Shown piece by piece: positions 7,786-17,139 of a stretch of 52,149 bases of DNA. Origin of the DNA: Hyphomicrobiaceae bacterium (GTDB lineage: Bacteria > Pseudomonadota > Alphaproteobacteria > Rhizobiales > Hyphomicrobiaceae); NCBI GenBank assembly GCA_025359185.1, contig JANYHF010000061.1, positions 1 to 52,149 on the forward strand, in the 5' to 3' direction. The notes below the pieces were generated by a model. The model saw only the letters and a list, made by a program, of their open reading frames with translations, ran no database searches and was not told where the DNA came from. Numbering within the stretch: the first letter of the stretch is position 1; every line of letters begins with the position of its first letter. The translations under genes were made by a program, and so were the position numbers.

Positions 7786-8250
7786 TCACGCCTTCTTTTC
7801 CCAGCGGCCGGCCTCCGATTGCTGCCAGTAGGTGGCGTCGAGCCCGGCGGCTTTGACGACTTTCCATTGCTGGCGGGCGTGCGCGACCGCAGCGTCCTCG
7901 CGGCCGTCGAACAGGAAAACGGCCCGCACATAGGGCGACAGGTCGGCATGGCCGGCGCCATCGACCAGGAAGCGGACCTCAGCGCCGTTTGGGTTGTCCT
8001 CGCCCACGGTCAACGCGATGGGTTGGCTCGCCAGATCGCCATCGCGGCCGCTGCCGTGCGGCAGAAAACTGTCGTCGGCAAAGGTCCACAGATGCGAATC
8101 GAGCGCCTCGACGCGCTCAGCCGAGCCTGCCTGCACCACGGCGCGCCAGCCTTTTGCCAGCGTCCGTTCCAGCAACTCGGGCAACACGCTGTCCAGCGAG
8201 CGGTGCTCCAAATGGTAAAACAGCACTTCGGTGGGCTTTTTCGGGGTCAT
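7786..8250 (-). CDS. holC: DNA polymerase III chi subunit
   Basis: A 154-residue HolC. It begins TEVLFYHLEHRSLDSVLPEL and contains GWRAVVQAGSAERVEALD and DSFLPHG, all hallmarks of the chi subunit, followed by a C-terminal segment reading VRAVFLFDG. Chi connects the clamp-loader complex (through psi) to single-stranded DNA-binding protein during replication. In related genomes it often follows a leucyl aminopeptidase gene (pepA), which is absent here. Its 3' end abuts a short repeat remnant (7757-7781) related to the one inside midA. Confidence 0.88.
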   Translation of the reverse strand: MTPKKPTEVLFYHLEHRSLDSVLPELLERTLAKGWRAVVQAGSAERVEALDSHLWTFADDSFLPHGSGRDGDLASQPIALTVGEDNPNGAEVRFLVDGAGHADLSPYVRAVFLFDGREDAAVAHARQQWKVVKAAGLDATYWQQSEAGRWEKKA

Positions 8251-8462
8251 CGCTCAAATGTTCGCGAGGCTGCAATTCGGGCTCAAATCTATGCGATTGT
8301 CCGTCCAGTCTGGCAATTGGAATAAGCAACGGCAGTCCGGCGTTCACCAAGCAGACAGGTATTGCAGCCTACCTGCGCTGAACTGGGAATACTGCACCTG
8401 ACGCAGATCCGTCCTGGGCCAGTTGTCGTTCAACGTTTACTATCCTTTTTCAGGAGGTCTTT

Positions 8463-9056
8463 ATGAGCTTGCGCCCACTCTCATCGATTATATTCGCTGG
8501 CCTCACGTCGGCTGCCGTGTTGTGCAGCTCCGTCGCTTTTGCCGTAGGCACGGCACCAACGCCATCACCGGCACCAACTGCTGGTGCGTCCGGGGGGGGC
8601 TACGGTGGTTCACACAAGGCCAAGACGTCGTGCTCGAAATACGGCAAGAGCACTGCGGCCTATAAGAAGTGCCGCAAAGCTGCCGGATACGCCATGAATA
8701 ATGAAGAGTTGTACGCGGCTGGCTATCAATTGGCCAAAGCTGGCGACTACCAGGGTGCGCTGGAGTTTCTCAATGACGGCACCGACAAGAATGACACACG
8801 ATTTCTCACCATGATCGGCTATTCCACCCGCAAACTTGGCAAGGTCGATGAAGGCATGGCGTTCTACGCTCAGGCCCTTGCGATTGACCCCAATTCGGTG
8901 ACCACGCGCGAATATCTTGGCGAGGCCTATCTGCAGAAGAAGGATGTCTCCAGCGCCAAGGCGCAGCTGGTGGAAATCCAGAACCGCTGCGGCACCACTT
9001 GCGAGAGCTTCACCGAGCTCAACACCAAGATTGCCGAGTATCAATCGGGCCTGTAG
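8463..9056 (+). CDS. Exported TPR-repeat protein
   Basis: A 197-residue protein with a clear signal peptide (hydrophobic core to about residue 27, cleaved near SVAFA). A low-complexity Pro/Thr/Ala and Gly linker follows, then a short basic patch with cysteines (SCSKYGKSTAAYKKC). The C-terminal 120 residues form about three TPR helices, with motifs such as YQLAKAGDYQGALEFL and YAQALAIDPNSVTTREYLGE. It probably acts as a periplasmic scaffold, partner unknown. AGGAGGT at 8452-8458 is a strong ribosome site that fixes the ATG. A terminator follows directly. Confidence 0.8.
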   Translation: MSLRPLSSIIFAGLTSAAVLCSSVAFAVGTAPTPSPAPTAGASGGGYGGSHKAKTSCSKYGKSTAAYKKCRKAAGYAMNNEELYAAGYQLAKAGDYQGALEFLNDGTDKNDTRFLTMIGYSTRKLGKVDEGMAFYAQALAIDPNSVTTREYLGEAYLQKKDVSSAKAQLVEIQNRCGTTCESFTELNTKIAEYQSGL

Positions 9057-9083
9057 GCTCTGCTGGAAACGATGAAGGTACCG

Positions 9084-9120
9084 AGGCCTCTCCCCGATTG
9101 CGGGCAGAGGCCTTTTGTTT
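9084..9120 (+). terminator. Rho-independent terminator after the TPR gene
   Basis: AGGCCTCT (9084-9091) pairs with AGAGGCCT (9106-9113). An inner CCCG/CGGG stem (9093-9096 with 9101-9104) closes an ATTG loop, and TTTTGTTT follows. This is a well-formed intrinsic terminator 27 bp after the stop codon of the TPR gene. Confidence 0.85.
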
Positions 9121-9248
9121 GCGACCTCGCGAATTGCCCCGGGCTCGACAAGCTGCCGCCCCGATCTTACATACCCCTGGGGGATGGGAAGTGTGATGCG
9201 TCATTCGAGGGGCTGCGCCGTGCGTCTGACGATCCGGGGATCTGGCCA

Positions 9249-10676
9249 ATGACGCTGCTAGACAGTGGCACGCGCCGCTTCCGGCTGTGGCCGTTGGCGA
9301 GCGCGCCAGCCGCCCTGCTGACCCAAACCGATGCGCCCGCCACCCCGGCCCCGCGCTCCGAACATGTCACCTGGGAATCTGAAGCCTTCATCCCCGTCTC
9401 GCGCTTCGAGATTGCCGAGCGCATGGTGACCTCGGGCCAATGGGGTGCCGACAGCCCCGACACCATCCGGCGGCTGTTCCGCTATATGTCGGCCTGGCGG
9501 CATGTGGTCTACAAAGAACGGCTGGATGAGTTGGAGCAGACCTATCAGCCGTTCAGTCCCGAAACCGATCTTTTGCGCGTGGGCGAGTTCACGGCCGCGC
9601 AGCAGGCCGACTACCGGGACCGCTTTATTTCAGGCATGGCGCGGCTGCTGCGGCAGGCGAACTACATTGAAGTGCCCCGGCAGGACGTGCATTCGATGAT
9701 GCGAGGCACGTCGCAATATGGGCTCGACCTAAAGGTGGAGCTGGAAGACTTTGAAGAGTGCATCATCCACCGGCGCGGCACCGATTTTCGCACAGAGCAA
9801 CGCCGCTCGATGTGGACGCTGTATCTGTTCAAGCACAAAGTCCGGTTCCCGGTCTATCAGCGGCTCTGCGTGCTGTTGAAGCTGTGGCCCGAGGAAGAGC
9901 GTATCAACCAGGTGATGGCGGAGCGCAAAGTTCCGCGCTGGCGGGCGACCCGGATCGTGCGCAAATCCCGCTCGACACTCCCTGCGGGGCTGGACAGCGA
10001 CAAGATCTATATCAAACTGTTCAAGGATATTCCGCACGCAGATCTGGAAATGCTGTTTCCTAATACCCAAGTGCGGTTTTCGCGGCTCGACAAGCTGCGC
10101 CTGGGCGGTTCGGCGGCCAGCGGCGTTGGGCTCGGCATTTTCGGGGCTTTCACCAAGCTGATGGCCGTTGCGGTGTTCACGCCCTATGCGCTGGTCATCG
10201 CGATTTTCGGCCTCATTGGCATTATCATCCGGCAGGTGATGGGGTTCTTCAATCAGCGCACGCAATATATGAAGGTGCTGGCCGAAAACCTCTACTTCCA
10301 CAGCCTCGCCGACAACCGCAGCGCCTTCACGCTGCTGGCCAACCGCGCCGAGGAGGAGGACATCAAGGAGGAAATGCTGCTGTATGCCGTGCTGGCGACC
10401 GAACCCATCCACCGGCACGAATTGCCCGATGTGAAGGCGCATATCTCGAGCTATCTGCGCCAGCAATTCGACGTGGACGTTGATTTCGACATCGACGACG
10501 CGCTGGGCCGCCTGATCCGCGACGGTCTCGTCACGGAAGGACCGGACGGGCTGCTGGCGACATTGACGCCAACCCAGGCGCTGATGCATCTCGACGGCAT
10601 GTGGGACAGCTACCTACATCCCCAAGGCATGGACCGCCGTTTGCTCGATGATGATGCCCCGGATGCGCGTAGGTAG
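9249..10676 (+). CDS. DUF3754/TMEM143-family membrane protein
   Basis: A protein of about 475 residues. It carries the DUF3754 signature FIPVSRFEIAERM near the N-terminus and KDIPHADLEMLFPNTQVRFS in the middle. One or two hydrophobic segments (TPYALVIAIFGLIGIIIRQ) follow, then a helical C-terminal domain. The human relative TMEM143 is mitochondrial and of unknown function, so no reaction is proposed. ATG 9249 is chosen; the frame is open upstream to about 9072, but that part crosses the preceding terminator and is not credible as coding. Confidence 0.75.
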   Translation: MTLLDSGTRRFRLWPLASAPAALLTQTDAPATPAPRSEHVTWESEAFIPVSRFEIAERMVTSGQWGADSPDTIRRLFRYMSAWRHVVYKERLDELEQTYQPFSPETDLLRVGEFTAAQQADYRDRFISGMARLLRQANYIEVPRQDVHSMMRGTSQYGLDLKVELEDFEECIIHRRGTDFRTEQRRSMWTLYLFKHKVRFPVYQRLCVLLKLWPEEERINQVMAERKVPRWRATRIVRKSRSTLPAGLDSDKIYIKLFKDIPHADLEMLFPNTQVRFSRLDKLRLGGSAASGVGLGIFGAFTKLMAVAVFTPYALVIAIFGLIGIIIRQVMGFFNQRTQYMKVLAENLYFHSLADNRSAFTLLANRAEEEDIKEEMLLYAVLATEPIHRHELPDVKAHISSYLRQQFDVDVDFDIDDALGRLIRDGLVTEGPDGLLATLTPTQALMHLDGMWDSYLHPQGMDRRLLDDDAPDARR

Positions 10677-10725
10677 TGTGATGGAGTTCCGGCGCAAGGC
10701 TTTCCCGCCCCACCCCCACCGTGTT

Positions 10726-10746
10726 CCTCCCCCTTCAAGGGGGAGG
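10726..10746. repeat. Short perfect palindrome
   Basis: CCTCCCCCTT and AAGGGGGAGG flank a single C in the 124-bp gap before prmA. It resembles the palindromic repeats found elsewhere in this window. There is no T-run, so a terminator role is not supported. Confidence 0.45.
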
Positions 10747-10800
10747 AGAGGCTCGATCCGGCCGATCGCGTCTTGCGTCCCGTCCCCCATAAAATTCTGG

Positions 10801-11670
10801 ATGCATCAAATGTACAAACTTGCCGTTGATACCGATGCGGAGCGCGCCACCCTCCTGGAACAGGCGCTGCTGGCGCTTGAGGAGCCGGCGCTGCTGGCGG
10901 TGAGCCGGTTCGAGAACGGCGCGGTGCTGTGGCGGGTCGAGGCCTACTCGCAGGAGCCGGGGGATCGCCTGCGCATGGAGGCGATACTGGCCGGGCAGCA
11001 GCTCACGGACGCCGCCGTCTTCGAGGATATTCCGGCAACCAACTGGGTGCGCCATGTTGAAGCCATGCTCTCGCCGGTGGCGGCAGGCCTGTTTCTGGTG
11101 CACGGCCCCCATGACCGCGACAAGGCGGCGGGCCACGCTCATCCCATCGAGATTGAGGCGGGCGAAGCGTTCGGCACCGCCCATCACGGCAGCACCGAGG
11201 GGTGCCTCTATGCCATCTCGCATATTGTGCCGGCCCTGAAGCCGGAGCGCGTGCTCGACCTTGGCACCGGCAGCGGCGTGCTCGCCATCGCCATCGCCAA
11301 GCTGGCCCCAGCCGCACACATCCTCGCAACCGACATCGACCGCCGCTCGGTGGAGGTCGCGGCCGAAAACGCCGGAAAAAATGGCGTTCCTGGTGCCATC
11401 ACGGCGCTGGAAGCCACCGGGCTCGATCACCCGCAATTGGGGGAGGCTTCTGCGTTCGATCTCATCGTCGCCAACATCCTGGCCGGACCCCTGGTCGCCC
11501 TCGCGCCGGGCCTGGCGCGTGCCCTCACCCAAAACGGCCGCATCATTCTTTCAGGCCTGCTCGACCGGCAAGCCGCCGAAGTTCTGCACGCCTACGCCAC
11601 CGCCGGTTGCCGCGAAATCAACCGTGTCACGCGCGGCGAATGGGTGACGCTAGTGTTGGGCAAAGCCTGA
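10801..11670 (+). CDS. prmA: Ribosomal protein L11 methyltransferase
   Basis: A 289-residue PrmA. A substrate-binding N-terminal domain precedes a SAM-dependent methyltransferase fold. FGTAHHGSTEGCLYAI leads into motif I, VLDLGTGSGVLAIAIAKL, and DLIVANILAGPL is the PrmA NPPY-equivalent motif. The enzyme trimethylates several amino groups of L11. ATG 10801 (MHQMYKLAVD) is taken as start; ATG 10810 (MYKLAVD) is equally plausible and matches many family members. The next gene on the strand is an aminopeptidase P, a frequent neighbour of prmA in Alphaproteobacteria. Confidence 0.9.
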   Translation: MHQMYKLAVDTDAERATLLEQALLALEEPALLAVSRFENGAVLWRVEAYSQEPGDRLRMEAILAGQQLTDAAVFEDIPATNWVRHVEAMLSPVAAGLFLVHGPHDRDKAAGHAHPIEIEAGEAFGTAHHGSTEGCLYAISHIVPALKPERVLDLGTGSGVLAIAIAKLAPAAHILATDIDRRSVEVAAENAGKNGVPGAITALEATGLDHPQLGEASAFDLIVANILAGPLVALAPGLARALTQNGRIILSGLLDRQAAEVLHAYATAGCREINRVTRGEWVTLVLGKA

Positions 11671-11692
11671 TACCGTCGAACAGAAATACCAA

Positions 11693-11779
11693 CCCGTCAT
11701 ACCCGTGCGCGGTGCAGAGCCTCTTCGGCGGTGCGCCGCAGACGCCATGAAGAATGCTGCAGCGCATCCGGGACGACGG
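11693..11779 (+). repeat. Family A interspersed repeat, copy 1
   Basis: It contains the shared core CATGAAGAATGCTGCAGCGC followed by ATCCGGGACGACGG. The same core occurs at 15192, 16981 and 23168. This copy lies between prmA and the aminopeptidase gene. Confidence 0.7.
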
Positions 11780-11867
11780 AACTTGATGGGTTGGAATACG
11801 CGCTCAGGGGTATGAGATCTGCGTTTCTCATGTTGCCGCATAGCGCAGTCCGCCTTAAAACGGCGGC

Positions 11868-13682
11868 ATGTTGCAAAATTTTGATGATGCCAGTGATCCC
11901 ACCCTCGGCCCTACGCGCGTCGCGGCCTTACGCAAGGCCATGGCCGCGCAAGGCATCGACGGCTACGTCATCCCGCGCGCCGATGAGTACCAGGGCGAAT
12001 ATGTGCCGCCGGGCTCGGAGCGGCTGCGCTGGCTGACGGGGTTCGCGGGTTCGGCCGGTATGGCGGCGGTGCTCGCGCGCAAAGCCTGCCTGTTCGTCGA
12101 TGGCCGCTACACGGTTCAAGCCCGCGAACAAGTGGATACCGCCACATTCGACATCCACGGCGTGCAGGGTGAAAAGCTCAGCGATTGGATTGTTACTCAC
12201 GCCCCCAAGGGGGCGCAGATCGGCTACGACCCGCGCCTCGCGACGCCTGCCTGGGTCGAGAGCTTTGAAAGCAAACTGACGGCGGCGGGGCTGGGCCTCA
12301 GGGCCGTCGATGGCAATCTTGTGGACGCGGTTTGGGCAGATCGTCCGGCGGCGCCAGTGGGTGCCGTGGCGGTGCATCCGGCCGCGTTCGCGGGCCTGGA
12401 TGCCGCCAGCAAGCTCGCCGATCTGCAAGCCATTCTTACCAAGGCGGGGGAAACCGCGCTGGTCCTGACCATGCCCGATTCGATCGCCTGGCTGCTGAAC
12501 ATCCGTGGGTCAGACATTCCGTATACGCCGTTTGCACTCAGCTTTGCCATTGTGCTTGCGCAGGGGCGCATGGAGTGGTTCATCGATCCGCGCAAGCTGG
12601 ACGATGCAGCTCGTGATCATGTGACCGGGATTGCTGAACTCAGGGAACCGGCTCAATTGAGTGCCCGGCTCGCCGCTCTCGGTGCTGCCAAGGCCAAGGT
12701 GCGGCTCGATCCGCAAACTGCGTCGCAATGGTTCTTGACCACGCTCACCGCCGCTGGCGCCACCATTAAGCGCCATGCCGATCCGTGCCAGCTCGCCAAG
12801 GCCAGAAAGAACCCGGCCGAACTGGCGGGCGCGCGAGCAGCGCATCTGCGCGATGGTGTGGCCATGTGCCGGATGCTGGCCTGGCTGGCGCGCGAGGCCC
12901 CTGCGGGCGGACTTGATGAAATCGCTGTGGCGCAAAAGCTGGAAGCCTTCCGGCAGGCGACGGGCGTGCTGAAGGATTTGAGCTTCGACACCATCTCGGC
13001 CGCCGGTCCGCACGCCGCCCTGCCGCATTACCGCGTCAACAACCGGAGCAATCTGCCGCTGGAGCCCAATTCCCTGTTTCTGATCGATAGTGGTGGTCAG
13101 TACCAGGACGGAACGACGGACATTACACGCACCATCGCGATCGGGACTGTGGCCGAGGAAGCGCGGCAACGCTTCACGCTGGTCCTCAAGGGCATGATCG
13201 CGGTGTCGTTGGCGCGCTTCCCCAAGGGCACGCGCGGTATCGAACTGGACACGCTGGCGCGGCGGGCGTTATGGGCGGCGGGGCTCGATTTCGACCACGG
13301 CACCGGCCACGGCACCGGCAGCTATCTTTCCGTGCACGAAGGGCCGCAGCGCATCTCCAAGGGCGGCCTGGTGGATCTGGAGCCGGGCATGATCATCTCG
13401 AACGAACCCGGCTACTACAAGGAAGGCCACTATGGCATTCGCATCGAGAACCTCGTCATCGTGACGGAGGCCGCGCCGATCCCCGGCGGCGACCGGCCGA
13501 TGCTCGGCTTCGAGACGCTGACCCTCGCCCCCATCGACCGCCACATGATTTTGGCGGACATGCTGAGTGCGGAGGAAAAACGCTGGTTCGATGCCTATCA
13601 CGCCCGCGTGCTGGCGGAGATCGGCCCGCAGCTGGACGGACCAGACCGGGCCTGGCTCGAAACGGCGACGGCGGAGCTTTAG
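11868..13682 (+). CDS. Aminopeptidase P family (M24B) metallopeptidase
   Basis: A 604-residue Xaa-Pro aminopeptidase with the three-domain layout of long bacterial and eukaryotic forms: two creatinase-like N-terminal domains, a catalytic pita-bread domain and a C-terminal extension. Metal ligands are visible as D407 in LIDSGG, D418 in GTTDITRT, His in GTGHGTGSYLSVHE, Glu in NEPGYY and Glu in GIRIENL. It would remove N-terminal residues preceding proline, using two metal ions, in the cytoplasm. ATG 11868 gives a family-like start. It follows prmA, separated by a family A repeat. Confidence 0.92.
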   Translation: MLQNFDDASDPTLGPTRVAALRKAMAAQGIDGYVIPRADEYQGEYVPPGSERLRWLTGFAGSAGMAAVLARKACLFVDGRYTVQAREQVDTATFDIHGVQGEKLSDWIVTHAPKGAQIGYDPRLATPAWVESFESKLTAAGLGLRAVDGNLVDAVWADRPAAPVGAVAVHPAAFAGLDAASKLADLQAILTKAGETALVLTMPDSIAWLLNIRGSDIPYTPFALSFAIVLAQGRMEWFIDPRKLDDAARDHVTGIAELREPAQLSARLAALGAAKAKVRLDPQTASQWFLTTLTAAGATIKRHADPCQLAKARKNPAELAGARAAHLRDGVAMCRMLAWLAREAPAGGLDEIAVAQKLEAFRQATGVLKDLSFDTISAAGPHAALPHYRVNNRSNLPLEPNSLFLIDSGGQYQDGTTDITRTIAIGTVAEEARQRFTLVLKGMIAVSLARFPKGTRGIELDTLARRALWAAGLDFDHGTGHGTGSYLSVHEGPQRISKGGLVDLEPGMIISNEPGYYKEGHYGIRIENLVIVTEAAPIPGGDRPMLGFETLTLAPIDRHMILADMLSAEEKRWFDAYHARVLAEIGPQLDGPDRAWLETATAEL

Positions 13683-13768
13683 GGCCTGCAGTTTCTCGGT
13701 AGCGCACACAAACAGCTTAGTGATTATCATTGAAGTGACATCGGTTCTGTTTTAAAAGGACGCTGCCC

Positions 13769-15178
13769 ATGATCACGGGCAAGACGTTGTTGGATTTGGG
13801 CTATGCGCCCGGCTCGTGGTTCAAGCCTGCAATCGCAGCGGCTGAGGCGGCACGGCTCGCGGGCAGCGATGAGGCGGCGATCTGTGCGCTGATTGAAGGC
13901 TTTGCGCCCAAGCCCGTGGTGACCGTGCCATTGCGCGTGCGTGGCGCCCTCAGCTACCATATGAACATCCGGGCTGAGACGCCGGAAGAAACCGAGAACG
14001 TCGCCATGGTCGAGCGGCACATGGCGGAGTTGATGCGTGTGCCAACCGTTGTCGCAGGTGCGGTGATGCCCGATGCCTGCTCGTCGGGCTTGGCGCCGGG
14101 CACAATTCCGGTCGGCGGCGTGATCGCGGCAAAGTCTGCCATCCATCCCGGGATGCATTCGGCGGACATCTGCTGCTCGATGGCTGTCACCATCTTTGGC
14201 GGTGGCGCTGATCCCACGGCCATTCTCGATGCCGGGATGAAACTCTCGCATTTCGGTGGCGGCGGGCGGCCGGAGGGTAGCCATGTCCAGCCGGACCCGG
14301 CGCTGCTGGAAGCCTTCGCGGGCAACCGGTTCCTGAAGCTGGTCCAGGCCGCCGCAGTCGCGCACTTCGCCACGCAAGGCGATGGCAATCATTTTTTCTA
14401 TGTTGGCCGCGTCGCCTCGACGGGCGCGGTGGCGCTGGTCACTCATCACGGCTCGCGCAAGCCGGGGGCGATGCTCTACAAGGCGGGCATGGAGTGTGCG
14501 GAGGGGTTCCGAAAAGAGCTGTCGCCCGAAACCGCTCCGCACAATGCCTGGATTCCGTCAGAAAGCACCGAGGGTGAAGCCTATTGGGCGGCCCTGCAGA
14601 TCATCCGTACCTGGACCAAGGGCAACCACTATGCCCTGCACGACATGATCACAAGCGCGCTGGGCCTCAAGCGCGTGGACCGGTTCTGGAACGAGCACAA
14701 TTTCGTCTTTCAACGGAGCGATGGCCTGTTCTATCACGCCAAGGGCGCGACTCCGGCGTGGGCAGACTTTGCGGCGGACAGCAGTGGCTTGACGCTCATT
14801 CCCCTCAACATGGCCGAGCCGATCCTGATCGCGCGTGGGCGTGACGCCGCCAATGGTCTCGGTTTCGCGCCGCACGGGGCTGGCCGTAATTTCTCGCGCA
14901 CGGCCTATCTCAAGCGCCATCCTGGCAAGACCGATGCCGAGATCATGGCCGAGCAGACCGTGGGCATCGATGCGCGCTTTTTCAGCGGCATTCCCGATGT
15001 GTCGGAACTGCCCGGCGCCTACAAGCCCGCCGCGACCGTACGCAAGCAGATCACCGACTACGGCCTCGCCGGCATCGCCGACACAATAGAGCCGGTGGGA
15101 TCGATCATGGCGGGCGACTGGCAGCAGGACGCGCCGTGGAAACTGAGAAAGAGACGGAAGCAGAGCGCGGCTGTGTAA
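13769..15178 (+). CDS. Divergent RtcB-family protein (RNA ligase fold)
   Basis: A 469-residue member of the RtcB family, whose well-studied members join 2',3'-cyclic phosphate or 3'-phosphate RNA to 5'-OH RNA using GTP and Mn. Recognisable landmarks are DICCSM (133-138, for canonical DxGCGM), GDGNHF (204-209), HHGSR (226-230), HAKGATPA (323-330) and PHGAGRNFSR, with H369 as the expected guanylylated histidine. Metal-ligand positions look kept, but the usual Glu after GNHF(I) is replaced by Tyr. AAAGGA about 10 bases upstream supports ATG 13769. No RNA-repair partners such as RtcA are visible nearby. Confidence 0.82.
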   Translation: MITGKTLLDLGYAPGSWFKPAIAAAEAARLAGSDEAAICALIEGFAPKPVVTVPLRVRGALSYHMNIRAETPEETENVAMVERHMAELMRVPTVVAGAVMPDACSSGLAPGTIPVGGVIAAKSAIHPGMHSADICCSMAVTIFGGGADPTAILDAGMKLSHFGGGGRPEGSHVQPDPALLEAFAGNRFLKLVQAAAVAHFATQGDGNHFFYVGRVASTGAVALVTHHGSRKPGAMLYKAGMECAEGFRKELSPETAPHNAWIPSESTEGEAYWAALQIIRTWTKGNHYALHDMITSALGLKRVDRFWNEHNFVFQRSDGLFYHAKGATPAWADFAADSSGLTLIPLNMAEPILIARGRDAANGLGFAPHGAGRNFSRTAYLKRHPGKTDAEIMAEQTVGIDARFFSGIPDVSELPGAYKPAATVRKQITDYGLAGIADTIEPVGSIMAGDWQQDAPWKLRKRRKQSAAV

Positions 15179-15191
15179 TACCGCCGAGCTT

Positions 15192-15353
15192 TGTCATCCC
15201 GGATGCGCTGCAGCATTCTTCATGGTGTGGCGCGGTTCCGGGATCTAGTTTGCGGCTCTAGCCCCTGTTCGAACCACAAGATCCCGCGTCTGCGGTGCAC
15301 CGAAGAAGAATCGCTGCACCGCGCTCGGGATTGCGCTGCGCACGCGATGACGG
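15192..15353 (-). repeat. Family A interspersed repeat, copy 2 (inverted, extended)
   Basis: Read on the minus strand, the left part holds the same core (CATGAAGAATGCTGCAGCGC then ATCCGGGATGAC). A partly palindromic second half reaches the GCGATGACGGG around 15345-15355. It fills the gap between the convergent RtcB-family and VWA genes. No coding region is supported in it. Confidence 0.65.
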
Positions 15354-15387
15354 GAGTGAAGCGGTGGCGTTCAGTTGCGCAGGGCTC

Positions 15388-16917
15388 TCACTGCCCCTGC
15401 GCCACCAGTTCCACTTGCAGCGGCTGGCTCGGCTTTACGGTAAAATCCTGCGTATAGGTCTTGCCACCGCGTTCGGCGGCGACACTGTAGTCGCCCGCCG
15501 CTAGGATGTGCGTGGGGAGCGCCGCGAGGCTACGCTTGATGGTCTCGCCGCCACTGCCGAGCACCGTCCAGTTCGTGCCGGTCAGCGCCTCGCCGCCGCT
15601 CTGTTGCACGAGGCGGAACGTCACCTTTGATCCGGTCAGCGAGAACATGGCGTCGGTGATCTTGCCGGCCTCCACGCCAACGTCCGTCTGCACCGTGGCG
15701 TTGGCATCGCCATAGGTCGTGGCGACATGATAGAGGCCAGCATTGAGCCGGATGACAACACCCGGCTTGACGCCGCTGACCAGCTTCAGGCGGTTGCCGA
15801 ACTGGTCCCTCTCGTCGGCAAAGATCTCGCTGACGACCAACTGGGCGGGCGCCAGATTGCCATCGGACAGGGTGGCGCCGATCTTGAGGCCGCCCGCATT
15901 GAGAACAAACGGCTCGGTGCCGCCCGCTTCGGTGATTTTCAGTTTTCGGGTGAGGTAGGCCCGGCCATAGGCGGCGTTGATGAGATACTCGCCCGCTGGC
16001 AGCGTGAACTTTGGTTGCGGTTCGCTCGAGGACGTCACCAGTTTGAGCGTCCCGGCAGGACCGCCTGCGGAGGCGTACACGCGCCAGACGACGCCGGCAT
16101 TGAGCGGCGGGCCAGGATCGGCGATCTGCGCCGCAACGCTGATGCTGCCCATTGGGCCGTTGGCTGGCGCAAGAGCCACTGCTGGTGCGGCCGTGCCCGA
16201 CAGACTGGCGAGTTCGTTGGCGGCGGCAGCGGCGTCGATCTCGGCGGCGGTTTTGCCCTCCAGCGGCTGCGATCCGTCGCCCTGTTTCACGACCAGCGCC
16301 AATGCGTCGTCGAGCGCTGCGGCGAGTTCCATCGTGCTGCCGACCTGCCAGAAGCCGCCCTTGGTGTTGTCGGCAACACATTTCAGCGACCGCAGCGCCT
16401 CGGCTTCGCCGCCACCGTCGATGGCGATGACATGCACCGGCACCGACAGTTTTTCCGCGATCTTGCCCGCCGTTTCGCACGGGTCGGCGTGGCACGACTC
16501 CGGGCCACCCGCGATCAGGATGATCGCCGTTTTGCCATCGACAATATCCTTGCCCGAGGCCGCCGCCGCCAAGGCTGCGCTAACCGGCGCGTCGCCTTTG
16601 GTTTTCAAGGTGCCAAAGAGTTCGCTGATGGGCGAATTTTCGGCCGGCAAAAGGAGTTGCATCCGATCCAGAGTCTTGCACGAGTCCTGGCCGCTGATCT
16701 GATGGCCATAAACCAACAGTCCGGCTGATAGCTTGCTCGCATGATTGGGCAACACGCTGGCGAGCGCGTTGCTTGCCGCCGCCAGCTTCTTGCTGCCGCC
16801 CAGCAGTTCGCCCATGTAGGAGGTGGAATCGACAACAAAGAGCACGCGCATGCGGACCGCCGCGGCCGAAGCAGGCAGGGTGGTTACCAGGGCCAACGCC
16901 AAGATGAGGCCAATCAT
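15388..16917 (-). CDS. Secreted VWA-like protein with three C-terminal beta-type repeats
   Basis: A 509-residue protein. A signal peptide (MIGLILALALVTTLPASAAA) leads into a von Willebrand A-like domain whose metal site is degenerate: the first loop reads VVDSTSYM where DxSxS is expected. IILIAGGPESCHADPC matches the paralogue upstream. After about residue 220 come three repeats built around LPAGEYLINAAYG, LNAGLYHVATTYG and LAAGDYSVAAERG. Start ATG 16917 is chosen because the upstream open frame reads through a family A repeat. It is likely a periplasmic binding or structural protein and is paralogous to the next gene. Confidence 0.72.
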   Translation of the reverse strand: MIGLILALALVTTLPASAAAVRMRVLFVVDSTSYMGELLGGSKKLAAASNALASVLPNHASKLSAGLLVYGHQISGQDSCKTLDRMQLLLPAENSPISELFGTLKTKGDAPVSAALAAAASGKDIVDGKTAIILIAGGPESCHADPCETAGKIAEKLSVPVHVIAIDGGGEAEALRSLKCVADNTKGGFWQVGSTMELAAALDDALALVVKQGDGSQPLEGKTAAEIDAAAAANELASLSGTAAPAVALAPANGPMGSISVAAQIADPGPPLNAGVVWRVYASAGGPAGTLKLVTSSSEPQPKFTLPAGEYLINAAYGRAYLTRKLKITEAGGTEPFVLNAGGLKIGATLSDGNLAPAQLVVSEIFADERDQFGNRLKLVSGVKPGVVIRLNAGLYHVATTYGDANATVQTDVGVEAGKITDAMFSLTGSKVTFRLVQQSGGEALTGTNWTVLGSGGETIKRSLAALPTHILAAGDYSVAAERGGKTYTQDFTVKPSQPLQVELVAQGQ

Positions 16918-16980
16918 ACCGGCGAGAGGACCTCGCGACCCCTCATGCCGAGACGGGACCGTGTTGGACGTGCTGATGAA

Positions 16981-17048
16981 GGTCCCGCGTGCAAGATCCC
17001 GGATCCGCGCTGCACCATGAAGAATACTGCAGAGCATCCGGGATGACG
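16981..17048 (+). repeat. Family A interspersed repeat, copy 3
   Basis: It contains GATCCCGGAT, then CACCATGAAGAATACTGCAG and AGCATCCGGGATGACG. It lies between the two tandem VWA genes. On the minus strand it lengthens the open frame of the downstream gene, but this is not taken as coding. Confidence 0.7.
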
Positions 17049-17139
17049 CGGTACTTTCGCTCGCGGGTATCAAACAATAGAAGTGAGGTCGCATTGGCGG
17101 TCGCGCTCAGGGGTGGTTGGGTCCGTTGAGACCCGTCTG

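Noticed and set aside
15255-15290. Possible tRNA remnant (TTCGAAC inside the repeat)
   Set aside because: The T-loop-like string is isolated; no acceptor, D-arm or anticodon arm can be drawn around it.
16918-17094. 59-residue extension of the downstream VWA protein
   Set aside because: It is translated from a family A repeat; the signal peptide starts at 16917.
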